From positions 310,001 to 374,000 of the forward strand of contig NZ_JAVDPW010000007.1 of the NCBI RefSeq assembly GCF_031453975.1: a stretch of 64,000 nucleotides of DNA, read 5' to 3'. This stretch comes from Inquilinus ginsengisoli_A (GTDB taxonomy: Bacteria > Pseudomonadota > Alphaproteobacteria > DSM-16000 > Inquilinaceae). Below the pieces are notes generated by a model, which had not been told where the DNA came from, did not search any database, and saw nothing but the letters and a program-made list of their open reading frames with translations. Positions 25,142 through 33,390 of this stretch are shown one piece after another (within the stretch, counting starts at the first letter, position 1; each line of letters opens with the position of its first letter). A program made the translations under genes and the position numbers.

Positions 25142-25581
25142 AATAATATGTCCTCATTGTCATAATAAAAATGAAATTTATGATAGTATGGCGACTTCGG
25201 ATAGTCAATATTTTGCATTTTGACGTATCAAAAAATTGATCTGTATTTTCGATATTTGATAGATGGACTTGTGTATTGGGCTGATCTGTCGAGGTGACGC
25301 GGTCCGCCTCTTCCTGGCAGATCCCGCGCCGGTTCGCGATGGGCGGCCTGGACAGCGCTGGCGGAATGCGCCCTGTTCATGGGCAAACAACGAACAAGAT
25401 ATGGGGCACGCAATGAACGTTGCGTCCGTCCCGCGCCTGGGGGCGGACGCCGTCGTCGATGTCGCGAAGGTCGCGATGCCATTCCTCGCCTGGGGCGCGC
25501 GGGCGAGGACCGGCTTCGCGGACTGCCGTGTCGCGACACAGGCGCGGCGGAGCAGCCCCGCCGCGCCGAGTCCGTCGTTGG
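25142..25581. other. 440-bp intergenic region, A+T-rich in its first 130 bp
   Basis: Positions 25142-25270 are strikingly A+T-rich for this DNA and hold the probable promoter of the 24836 gene plus an inverted repeat ATCAA-N4-TTGAT at 25227-25240. From 25271 composition returns to normal. Short open frames there (one from 25413) have no ribosome binding site or family resemblance and look like noise or a decayed gene. No RNA gene is seen. Confidence 0.5.
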
Positions 25582-26619
25582 TTACGGCTCGAGATGCCGG
25601 CGAAGGCCTTCGCTGGCCTGCTCGATGGCCGCCTCGGTAGAGGGCACGTGGCGCAGCGCGTTCAGCAGTACGAAGTCATGGATCGTGCCGTTGTAGCGGA
25701 CCGCCGCGACCTCGACGCCGGCCGCCTTCAGCTTCCGGGCATAGGCCTCGCCCTCGTCGCGCAGCGGGTCATTCTCCGCGGTGATGACCAGCGCGGGGGG
25801 CAGGCCCTTGAGCTGGTCGATGGTCGCCCGCAGCGGCGACACATAGGGGTTATCGCGCGTCTTCGCATCGGGCGCGTAGAGGTCCCAGCCATACTTCATG
25901 AAGGCGCGGGCCAGGAAGCGGCCGGTCCCGTAGTCGTGATAGGATTCGGTATCGACGCTGGCGTCGGTCGCCGGAATGAACAGCACCTGGTAGCTGATCT
26001 TCGGCCCGTTGCGGTCCCGGGTCATCAGCGTCAGCGCCGCGGCCATGTTGCCGCCGACCGAGTTGCCGGCCACGGCGACGCGGCTGCCATCCGCGCCGAA
26101 TTCGCCGGCATGGGCGGAGGCCCATGTCAGCGCGGCGTAGCTCTCCTCCAGCTGGGTCGGAAACTTCGCGGCCGGAAGCGAGGTGTATTCGACGAACACG
26201 CCGACCTGCCCGGACCCGACGACGAGGTCGCGCAGCAGGCGCTGATGGTTCTGGAAATTGCCGACGATCCAGACGCCGCCATGGATGAACAGCAGCACGC
26301 CCGGCTTCGCGGCCGGGTGGTCGGGCGTCATGACGTACAGCTTCACCGGCCGCCCATCCACGGTGACGGTGCGCTCGGTCGTGGTGACGCCGGACATGTC
26401 GACCGCGGTCTGCGACTGCAGGCCGGTCAGGATGTCCTGCGGCTTCGGCTGGGGCAGCTCCCAGAACGGGCTGGGGTCCTTGTTGATCTCGGCCAGGAAC
26501 GACCGGACCTGGGGATCGATGCGCGGGTCGGTGGCGGGGTCCGGGGACGCGGCCGCGGCAAGCTGGGTCATGAGACAGGCTCCGGTAATCAGGGCTGCGA
26601 GTTTCGGTAAGCGGGTCAT
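25582..26619 (-). CDS. exported alpha/beta hydrolase, hormone-sensitive-lipase type
   Basis: The 345-residue protein has a signal peptide (residues 1-23) and an HSL-type esterase core: oxyanion motif FIHGGVWIVG, nucleophile elbow AGNSVGGNM, then ITAENDPLRDEG (Asp) and GTIHDF (His). It should hydrolyse short-chain esters in the periplasm. The elbow reads GNSVGG where GDSAGG is more usual. Divergent or downstream partners are not obvious; an AraC gene lies 165 bp upstream on the same strand and may regulate it. Confidence 0.88.
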   Translation of the reverse strand: MTRLPKLAALITGACLMTQLAAAASPDPATDPRIDPQVRSFLAEINKDPSPFWELPQPKPQDILTGLQSQTAVDMSGVTTTERTVTVDGRPVKLYVMTPDHPAAKPGVLLFIHGGVWIVGNFQNHQRLLRDLVVGSGQVGVFVEYTSLPAAKFPTQLEESYAALTWASAHAGEFGADGSRVAVAGNSVGGNMAAALTLMTRDRNGPKISYQVLFIPATDASVDTESYHDYGTGRFLARAFMKYGWDLYAPDAKTRDNPYVSPLRATIDQLKGLPPALVITAENDPLRDEGEAYARKLKAAGVEVAAVRYNGTIHDFVLLNALRHVPSTEAAIEQASEGLRRHLEP

Positions 26620-26784
26620 GGGGGATCCGGTTGTTCGTCCTGGGAGGGGCCGGCTGCGGCCTTGGGCGCGGAACCGGCTTTGAATGCCCCAGGCTAGGAA
26701 GGCCGGCCGAGGCGCGTCTTTCCCGAGCCTGCTGTGGTCTTGACCGTGCTTGCGATCGGCCCGGAAATCCGGCCCGGCGGCGGC

Positions 26785-27681
26785 CTAGCGGACGAGGCGC
26801 CGGTATTCGCCCGGGGGCATGCCGGTGGCGCGGCGGAACGCGCGGCTGAAGCTCGCCTGTGAGGAGAAGCGGGACCGGTGCGCGATTTCGCTGAGCGGCA
26901 GCCTGCCGACGGCGAGCATGGCCATCGCATTTTCAAGGCGCCGGCGGCTGACATAGCGATAGGGCGGGATGCCGATCGCGGCCGTGAACATCCGGGTGAA
27001 ATGGAAGGTGCTCAGATGGGCCATCTCAGCCAGGCCTGCGACGACGATCTCATCCTCCAGATGCCGCTCGATGTGGTCCAGCACCCGGCGCAGCCGCGCA
27101 TTGTCGAGCCGATGCGAACGGCCCGGGCCGGGATCGAGGGCGCTGCTGTCGGCATAGTCGTGCGCCAGCCTGGCTGCGAGCATCAGGGACGAGACCTCCG
27201 CGAACATGCGGCCGGTCGAGGTTTCCCGCATCATCTCCGTCAGCACGGACAGGCCGATCTGGCGGATCAGCTCGTCGTTCAGGCCGCCCCGGTACTGGAT
27301 GGCGTGAACCGGTGATCCGGCGAGGTTGTACCGATCCGCCAGCAGGTTGAACTGCCGGGCCGGCAGATACAGGTGCAAGGCCTCGGGAATCGGGGCGGTG
27401 ATCGTGATCTCCTCGTCGCCGATGCCGATCGGGGCCAGCCAGATGGTGCCCGATGTCGGCCGGGCCTGCTGCCGCCGCCCCGCACCGGTGCGGATGACGA
27501 AGCCGTCATCGGCGCCGCAGACGGCGATGACGATCTCGACGCTCTGCTGGGCGACCGAGACGATCCGGCCGGCGGGATGGGAGCGGAGCTCGGCGGCGAT
27601 CGTCGACCAGCCGCGGCCGGCGGATGACGCCAGCAACTTCGATCTCGGATATTTCCGTCGGCCATCGGCATGCAGGTCCAT
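26785..27681 (-). CDS. AraC family transcriptional regulator
   Basis: The roughly 298-residue protein has an N-terminal sensory domain with no clear motif and a C-terminal AraC DNA-binding domain (about 200-298): IVVAGLAEMAHLSTFHFTRMF and SRFSSQASFSRAFRRATGMPPGEYR. The ATG at 27681 follows GAGG by eight bases; a GTG at 27690 is possible. It is divergent from the OhrR-like gene at 27843, and two CGAT-N3-ATCG palindromes lie in the shared region. The hydrolase gene downstream is a candidate target. Confidence 0.86.
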   Translation of the reverse strand: MDLHADGRRKYPRSKLLASSAGRGWSTIAAELRSHPAGRIVSVAQQSVEIVIAVCGADDGFVIRTGAGRRQQARPTSGTIWLAPIGIGDEEITITAPIPEALHLYLPARQFNLLADRYNLAGSPVHAIQYRGGLNDELIRQIGLSVLTEMMRETSTGRMFAEVSSLMLAARLAHDYADSSALDPGPGRSHRLDNARLRRVLDHIERHLEDEIVVAGLAEMAHLSTFHFTRMFTAAIGIPPYRYVSRRRLENAMAMLAVGRLPLSEIAHRSRFSSQASFSRAFRRATGMPPGEYRRLVR

Positions 27682-27712
27682 GGCGGACACCTCGGGGATA
27701 CATTAATATCGT

Positions 27713-27782
27713 GAGCGATATAATCGCTCGATAAATAAATGTGCCCACCGATCGGCGATGTCAATAGCTTGCGATATGATCG
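27713..27782. promoter_or_regulatory. two CGAT-N3-ATCG palindromes in a divergent promoter
   Basis: A perfect 7-3-7 inverted repeat GAGCGAT-ATA-ATCGCTC lies at 27713-27729, and a second CGAT-ATG-ATCG at 27772-27782. The twelve bases GCGATATAATCG and GCGATATGATCG differ at one position, centres 56 bp apart. The region separates the AraC gene from the divergent OhrR-like gene; either protein could bind. Confidence 0.5.
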
Positions 27783-27842
27783 TGCGCGATCTATCTAAGG
27801 GATGGCGAGACAGGGCTCGCCCGATCAGCCTGGAGTCCCCTC

Positions 27843-28283
27843 ATGTCCGACACAGCCTTGGTCCCGGACGATTTCATCTGCTTCGCGGTCTATTCGGCGG
27901 GCCACGCATTCAACCGCGTCTACAAACCGCTGCTGTCGGCCCTGGGGCTGACCTATCCGCAATACCTCGTGCTGGTCGCGCTCTGGGCCAAGGACGACCG
28001 GACCGTCGGCAGCCTGGGCGAGACGCTGTTCCTCGAATCGAGCACCTTGACGCCGTTGCTCAAGCGGCTCGAAGGGATGGGGCTTCTGGCGCGCCGTCGC
28101 GACCCGGACGACGAGCGCCAGGTGCGCGTGCGCCTGACCGAAGCGGGCGCGGCCTTGCGGGACAAGGCCCGCGACTTCCCGTCCTGCGTCGATGGGGCCA
28201 CCGGGCTTTCCGAGGATGCCTTGCGAAGGCTGCGGAGCGACATCCTCTCGGTCCGGACGGCTCTGCTGAAGACCGGCGGCTAG
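27843..28283 (+). CDS. OhrR-like MarR family regulator with two candidate redox cysteines
   Basis: The 146-residue protein matches the OhrR branch of MarR repressors: FICFAVYSAGHAFNRVYKPL, LGLTYPQYLVLVALW, LESSTLTPLLKRLE and RDPDDERQVRVRLT. Cys13 aligns with the peroxide-sensing cysteine of OhrR and Cys115 sits where two-Cys OhrR proteins have their resolving cysteine. OhrR usually represses ohr, a thiol peroxidase, but no ohr gene is in the window. It is divergent from the AraC gene. Confidence 0.85.
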   Translation: MSDTALVPDDFICFAVYSAGHAFNRVYKPLLSALGLTYPQYLVLVALWAKDDRTVGSLGETLFLESSTLTPLLKRLEGMGLLARRRDPDDERQVRVRLTEAGAALRDKARDFPSCVDGATGLSEDALRRLRSDILSVRTALLKTGG

Positions 28284-28446
28284 TCGGACGGCGCAGGAGC
28301 GCCGGATCGCGGCCGCCCCACGCAACGGCCGGCTGCGGCCGATGACGGGTGCCACGGTCGGCAGCGACCGCTTTTGAACGGTACGCTCTGCGGCCTCACC
28401 GACCTATCCTCCCTCTCCAGATCGACGTTGCCGGTCACGCATTTTC

Positions 28447-28463
28447 AAAGCAGTTGCTTTTTT
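28447..28463 (+). terminator. weak hairpin with T-run
   Basis: AAAGC-AGTT-GCTTT followed by TTT could act as a weak intrinsic terminator in the 226-bp gap between the OhrR-like gene and the MFS gene. The stem is only five pairs, so the call is tentative; it could also be part of the MFS promoter. Confidence 0.3.
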
Positions 28464-28509
28464 AATCGGCCGGATATAGCAAGAGCCAACTTGCAAAAAG
28501 GACGAGACC

Positions 28510-29901
28510 ATGGAGGAGACGATCGGTGGCCGGTGGGGTGAGCTGTTCACCCGGCGCTACGGCGCGGCCGTCGCCACCCTGTGCCTCGGCGTGGCGCTCT
28601 ACGCCCTCAACGGCTTCCTGGTCTCGACCTCGCTGCCGACTGCGGTGACCGAACTCGGCGGCGTCGACCTGATCAGCTGGGCCTTCACCGTCTATCTGGT
28701 GGCGGCGATCGTCGGCGGCGCCGCCGCGGCGATGATCAAGCACCGCATCGGCACCCGCCCGGCGTTGATGGCCTCGGCCGCCGCCTTCCTGGTCGGCACC
28801 CTGGTCGCCGGGCTGGCCGGGTCGATGCCGATGGTGCTGGTCGGGCGGCTGTTCCAGGGCGCCGGCGAAGGGGTGATCGCCGCGATCTGCTACGCCCTGA
28901 TCCCCGAGCTGTTCCCGTCGCGCCTGCTGCCCAAGGTGTTCGGGGCCGAGGCGATCGTCTGGGCGGCCGCCGCCTTCGGCGGGCCGCTCCTGTCCGGCGT
29001 GCTCACCGAGACCGTGTCGTGGCGCGCCGCCTTCCTGATCAACGTGCCGCTGATCCTGATCTTCGTCGCGCTGGTCGCCGTGGTGGTGCCGCCGGACCGC
29101 GGCGAGCGCAAGCGGGTCGCGGTGCCGTTCCTGCGCCTGTCCGGCTGCGCCGTCGGCATCATGCTGGTCTCGGTCGCCGGCATCGTGCCGCACAGCTGGC
29201 AGGCCGCGCTCTGCGTCGCCGCGGCGATGGCGGTGCTGGCCGGGGTGGTGCTGCTCGACCGCCGCAGCGGCGACCGGCTGTTCCCGTCCGACGCCTTCAC
29301 CTTCCGCTCGACGGTCGGGGCCGGACTGTGGGTGGTGCTGCTGATGCCGCTGGCCCAGGCCGCGACCTCGGTCTACCTCAACATCACCATCCAGCATCTC
29401 TGGGGCTACGGCCCGACCATGGCCGGCTATGTCAGCGCCCTGATGGCGCTGTCCTGGAGCGGCTCGGCCATCCTGGTCGCCAATGTCGCCCGGCCCGCGG
29501 TGCAGGCGCGGCTGATCCGGGTGGGGCCGTTCCTGCTCGCCGTCGGCCTGCTCGGCGTGATGGTCGCGCTGGTGTCCGGCCAGCCCTGGCTGCTGATGCT
29601 GTGCCAGATCCTGATCGGCACCGGCTTCGGCCTGTCCTGGGCCTTCCTCAGCCAGGCGGTGATGGAGGCGGCGCGGCCGGGCGAACGCGACGCCGCCTCG
29701 GGCCTGCTGCCGACGCTGCAATCCGGCGGCTATGCCATCGGCGCGGCGGTGTCGGGGCTGGTCGCCAACGAGGCCGGCATGGCCGGGGCCGGCGGCGCGG
29801 CCGAGATCATCCATGCCGCCGCCTGGGTGTTCGGCGTCGCCGCCGTGCTCGGCACCCTCGGTTTCCTCGCCAGCTTCGGCGTGCGCCGGGGCGGGCGGTG
29901 A
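28510..29901 (+). CDS. MFS transporter, DHA2-like
   Basis: The 463-residue membrane protein has about 14 hydrophobic helices, with LNGFLVSTSLPTAVTELGG in helix 1 and VGRLFQGAGEGVIAAICYALIPELFP in the region of the drug-export motif. It probably expels a small toxic compound using the proton gradient. The gene starts 8 bp after GGACGAG and is preceded by the OhrR-like regulator on the same strand. Substrate unknown. Confidence 0.85.
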   Translation: MEETIGGRWGELFTRRYGAAVATLCLGVALYALNGFLVSTSLPTAVTELGGVDLISWAFTVYLVAAIVGGAAAAMIKHRIGTRPALMASAAAFLVGTLVAGLAGSMPMVLVGRLFQGAGEGVIAAICYALIPELFPSRLLPKVFGAEAIVWAAAAFGGPLLSGVLTETVSWRAAFLINVPLILIFVALVAVVVPPDRGERKRVAVPFLRLSGCAVGIMLVSVAGIVPHSWQAALCVAAAMAVLAGVVLLDRRSGDRLFPSDAFTFRSTVGAGLWVVLLMPLAQAATSVYLNITIQHLWGYGPTMAGYVSALMALSWSGSAILVANVARPAVQARLIRVGPFLLAVGLLGVMVALVSGQPWLLMLCQILIGTGFGLSWAFLSQAVMEAARPGERDAASGLLPTLQSGGYAIGAAVSGLVANEAGMAGAGGAAEIIHAAAWVFGVAAVLGTLGFLASFGVRRGGR

Positions 29902-29977
29902 CGCCGGCGACTCGACACCCGGCGGGCCGCCCCGCTACCGTCGGGACTTCGGCTCACGGGCGCGGAGGAGAGAGGAC

Positions 29978-30610
29978 ATGGTGACGGGGTCGATCCTGGC
30001 GTTTCTCGGCGTGTCGCTGCTGGTCATCGTCACGCCCGGGCCGGACACCGCGGTGACGGTGCGCAACGCCCTGCTCGGCGGCCGCGCCGGCGGCATCTTC
30101 ACTGCACTCGGCGTGTCGCTCGGCCAGGCGGTCTGGGCCTTCGCCACCAGCCTCGGCATCGTCGCCCTGCTTGTGGCGTCCGAGCCGCTGTTCCTGGCGG
30201 TGAAATACGCCGGGGCCGCCTATCTGGTCTGGCTCGGCCTGCACGCCCTGCGCGCGGCTTGGCGCCCCGGCATGGCCGACGCCGCAACCACGGCGCCGGC
30301 GCGGCGGCTCGGCCGGGGCACGGCGTTCCGCCAGGGGCTGGTCAGCGATCTCGGCAATCCGAAGATGGCGGTGTTCTTCGCCAGCCTGCTGCCGCAATTC
30401 GTGCCGGACGGGCAGCCCGCCTTCATTGCCTTCCTGGCCCTCGGGCTGGTGTTCAGCCTGATGACCTTCGCCTGGCTCGCCGCCTATGCCGTCGCCGTGG
30501 CCAGGGCCGGCGACGTGCTGCGCCGGCCGCGCATCCGTCGCGCCATCGAGGGCATCACCGGCGTGCTGCTGATCGCGCTCGGCCTGCGCATCGCCGCCGA
30601 ACAGCGCTGA
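29978..30610 (+). CDS. LysE family amino-acid exporter
   Basis: The 210-residue inner-membrane protein has six helices and LysE/RhtB motifs: VIVTPGPDTAVTVRNALLGG in the first loop, KYAGAAYLVWLGLHALR, and QGLVSDLGNPKMAVFFASLLPQF. The family exports amino acids or related small molecules. A strong GGAGGAGAGAGGAC ribosome binding site precedes the ATG. The GntR gene converges 6 bp downstream. Confidence 0.9.
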   Translation: MVTGSILAFLGVSLLVIVTPGPDTAVTVRNALLGGRAGGIFTALGVSLGQAVWAFATSLGIVALLVASEPLFLAVKYAGAAYLVWLGLHALRAAWRPGMADAATTAPARRLGRGTAFRQGLVSDLGNPKMAVFFASLLPQFVPDGQPAFIAFLALGLVFSLMTFAWLAAYAVAVARAGDVLRRPRIRRAIEGITGVLLIALGLRIAAEQR

Positions 30611-30616
30611 TCGGGA

Positions 30617-31468
30617 TCACGACCCGGCGTCGGGCTCGTCGCCCGGCGCCGGGTCGCCGCGGCCCAGCACGCGCAGCCGGGCGTTCTCGATGTGGCGGCG
30701 CATGGCGTTGCGGGCGCCGTCGGGGTCGCGCCGGCGGATGGCCTCGACCACGGCGACATGCTCGTCCTGCACCAGGCGCAGCCGCGACCGGTTGTGCGCC
30801 AGCGACAGGATGCGGGCGACATGGATGCCGTTCAGCACATGCCGGCCCAGGCTCTCCAGCGCCGTGGTGAACAGGTCGTTCTGCGCCGCCCGGGCGACGG
30901 CGATGTGGAAGGCGTTGTCCTCCTCCGCCCCCAACGCGCCGGTCTCGATCACCCGGTCCAGGGCGGCCAGCGCCTCCTCGATCGCCGTCAGCTCGGCCGC
31001 GGTGTGCCGCTCGGCGGCCAGGCAGGCGGCCTCGCCCTCCAGCGCCACCCGGAACTCGAAGCAGCGCATCAGGTCGGCGATGCTGCCGATCGGCGCGACG
31101 CTCTGGAACTCGGTGCGCGGCCGGTGGCGGACGAAGCTGCCGGCGCCGTGGCGGGCGGCGACCAGCCCGTCCGCCTGCAGCCGCGACAGCGCCTCGCGCA
31201 CCACCGGCCGCGACACGCCGAACAGGCCGCCCAGCCGGGTCTCCGACGGCAGCTTGTCGCCCTCCGCGAACTCGCCCGAGACGATCTTGGCCAGCACCTG
31301 CTCATAGAGCTGGTCTGCCAGCTTCGCCGACCGCACGGGGGGCTGGAAGTCGGGGGTCGGTTCGGGCGCGGCGTCGCGGGTCGGCCGGGGCAAGGGACGG
31401 GTGCTCCTGTGTGTCGGGCGCCGGCGGCGCCCGCGCCCACTGTGCCGCGGCGCCCGAGGCTTCGACAA
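30617..31468 (-). CDS. GntR family regulator, FadR subfamily
   Basis: The protein (283 residues from a TTG at 31468) has a basic N-terminal tail, a GntR winged helix (about 46-115: KLADQLYEQVLAKIVSGEFAE, LFGVSRPVVREALSRLQADGL) and a helical FCD ligand domain (about 130-265) whose acidic/histidine pattern ends LRLVQDEHVAVVEAIRRRD. FCD domains bind metal and small carboxylates. A TTG at 31393 with AGGAG upstream is an alternative start. Its targets could include the TTGTCAGACAA sites near 21.3 kb. Confidence 0.85.
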   Translation of the reverse strand: MSKPRAPRHSGRGRRRRPTHRSTRPLPRPTRDAAPEPTPDFQPPVRSAKLADQLYEQVLAKIVSGEFAEGDKLPSETRLGGLFGVSRPVVREALSRLQADGLVAARHGAGSFVRHRPRTEFQSVAPIGSIADLMRCFEFRVALEGEAACLAAERHTAAELTAIEEALAALDRVIETGALGAEEDNAFHIAVARAAQNDLFTTALESLGRHVLNGIHVARILSLAHNRSRLRLVQDEHVAVVEAIRRRDPDGARNAMRRHIENARLRVLGRGDPAPGDEPDAGS

Positions 31469-31533
31469 TGGCCGGTCCTTGGCTTCTCCTTCACGATAGA
31501 GGCGGTGAACTCCGTGGAGGGGCTGCCGATCGG

Positions 31534-32373
31534 CTAGGCCCCGATCGCTTCGACCCGGGTCGCCAGCGCCACCGCCTCCCAGGCCTTCAGCTCGGCCAGC
31601 AGGGTCTCGGCATGCTCGCGCACCATGGCCACGGCATCGGCGCCCAGCTGCAGCCGCAGCGGCGTCCGCGCCGCCGCCAGCGCCCGTTCGACCGCGGCGG
31701 GGACCTTGCGCGGGTCGCCCTCCTGGGCCTCGTGCAGGCCGCGGGCGAAGTCGCGGGTCTTGCCGACCGTCTCAGCATAGGCGGCCATCACCGGCATGGG
31801 ACGCAGGGCGCCGCCATGGAAGCCGGTGCGGAACGCGCCGGGCTCGACGATCAGCACCTTGATGCCGAACGGCGCCAGCTCCTGCGCCAGAGCCTCCGAC
31901 AGGCCTTCGAGCGCGAATTTCGAGGCCGAATAGGCGCTGAACCCGGCGAAGGACAGCTGCCCGCCCAGGCTGGAGATGTTGACGATCGCCCCGCGGCGCT
32001 GGGCCCGCAGCACCGGCAGCGCGGCACGGATCACGGCGGCGGCGCCGAAGAAATTGGTCTCCATCTGCGCCCGCAGCTCGGCCTCCGGCGTCTCCTCGAC
32101 CGCGCCGACGATGCCGTAGCCGGCGTTGTTGACCAGCACGTCGATGCCGCCGAAGCGCGCCACCGCCGCATCGACCGCCGCCTGGGCGGCGCCCGGCCGG
32201 TCGACGTCGAGCGGCAGGACCAGCACCCGGTCGGGCGCCTGCGCCGCCAGGTCGTCCAGCTTCGCGACGGTGCGGACCGCGGCGACCACGGCGTCGCCCT
32301 GGGCCAGGGCATGGTCGGCGAAGGCGCGGCCGAAGCCGGACGAGGCGCCGGTGATGAACCAGGTCTTGGGCAT
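31534..32373 (-). CDS. short-chain dehydrogenase/reductase
   Basis: The 279-residue SDR has cofactor motif ITGASSGFGRAFADHAL, NNAG, serine in NISSLGGQLS and catalytic YSASK. The longer C-terminal tail and the sequence FGRAFA put it with a group of uncharacterised oxidoreductases often controlled by a divergent LysR gene, as seen here. Substrate unknown. Confidence 0.88.
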   Translation of the reverse strand: MPKTWFITGASSGFGRAFADHALAQGDAVVAAVRTVAKLDDLAAQAPDRVLVLPLDVDRPGAAQAAVDAAVARFGGIDVLVNNAGYGIVGAVEETPEAELRAQMETNFFGAAAVIRAALPVLRAQRRGAIVNISSLGGQLSFAGFSAYSASKFALEGLSEALAQELAPFGIKVLIVEPGAFRTGFHGGALRPMPVMAAYAETVGKTRDFARGLHEAQEGDPRKVPAAVERALAAARTPLRLQLGADAVAMVREHAETLLAELKAWEAVALATRVEAIGA

Positions 32374-32484
32374 GATGCTCTCCGGATCGGACCCCGGAAT
32401 GGGGGTGTGCGGAGAAGGATGGCCTGCGATCGGTTCGTTGATAATATGGTTCAGTTCGTAATGACTGTGCGATCGGGTGCATGA

Positions 32485-33390
32485 ATGGATCGTGACCTGC
32501 TGCCCCATCTGCCGGTGGTCCTGGCCGTGGCCCGGCGCGGCGGCTTCGCGGCGGCGGCGGGGGAGCTGGGGATGAGCCCGTCCGCGGTCAGCCACGCCGT
32601 GCGGATGGTCGAGGACCGGATCGGCGCGCCGCTGTTCGCCCGCACCACCCGCAGCGTCGCGCTGACCGAGGCGGGGCAGGGCTTCGTCGCCACCCTCGGC
32701 CCGGCGCTGCAGGACCTGCAGGACGGGCTCGAACGGCTGCGCCTGGCCGGCGGCCGGGTGACCGGGGTGCTGCGCCTCAACGTGCCGCGCATCGCCCAGC
32801 CGATCGCGCTGACCCCGATCCTGCTGGAACTGGCCCGGCGCCATCCGGAGCTGGTGGTCGAGGTCACCAGCGATGACCGGCTGGCCGACATCGTCGCCGA
32901 AGGCTTCGACGCCGGGGTGCGCCTGGGCGGCATGATCGCGCAGGACATGGTGGCGGTGCGGCTGACCCCGCCGTTCCGGGCGATCATGGTGGCGGCGCCG
33001 GCCTATCTCGCGGCGCGGGGCGAACCGGCCGCCATCGCCGAGCTGGCCCGGCACAACTGCATCGGCTTCCGCCTGCTCGCTTCCGGCGGCGTCTATGCCT
33101 GGGACCTGGTGCAGGATGGCGAGGACGTCGCGGTCGGCGTGACCGGCACGGTGCGGGTCACCGATTCCAGCTACGCCAAGGACCTCGCCTTGGCCGGCGC
33201 CGGCATCGCCTATGTGTTCGAACCGCTGGTCCGGCAGGAGCTGCGCGACGGCCGGCTGCGCTGGCTGCTGCCGGCGACGGCGATCGAGGAGGCCGGGCTG
33301 TTCCTCTACCACCCCCGGCGCGCCGGCACCGCGCCGAAGCTGCGCGCCTTCATCGACGTGGCGAAGGAAATCCTGGCCGCGGCGGCCTAG
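32485..33390 (+). CDS. LysR family transcriptional regulator
   Basis: The 301-residue protein has the LysR helix-turn-helix (residues 6-65: ARRGGFAAAAGELGMSPSAVSHAVRMVEDRIG) and a two-lobed effector domain. It is divergent from the SDR gene with 111 bp between starts, the usual arrangement for a LysR protein and its target. Its stop abuts the stop of the next, convergent gene. Confidence 0.9.
   Translation: MDRDLLPHLPVVLAVARRGGFAAAAGELGMSPSAVSHAVRMVEDRIGAPLFARTTRSVALTEAGQGFVATLGPALQDLQDGLERLRLAGGRVTGVLRLNVPRIAQPIALTPILLELARRHPELVVEVTSDDRLADIVAEGFDAGVRLGGMIAQDMVAVRLTPPFRAIMVAAPAYLAARGEPAAIAELARHNCIGFRLLASGGVYAWDLVQDGEDVAVGVTGTVRVTDSSYAKDLALAGAGIAYVFEPLVRQELRDGRLRWLLPATAIEEAGLFLYHPRRAGTAPKLRAFIDVAKEILAAAA

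Noticed and set aside
25263..25640. 125-codon plus-strand frame in the gap before the esterase gene
   Set aside because: It overlaps the 3' end of the esterase gene, lacks a ribosome binding site and shows no protein-like pattern.
32374..32484. LysR box between the SDR and LysR genes
   Set aside because: A divergent layout makes one likely, but I could not single out a convincing T-N11-A palindrome by eye.
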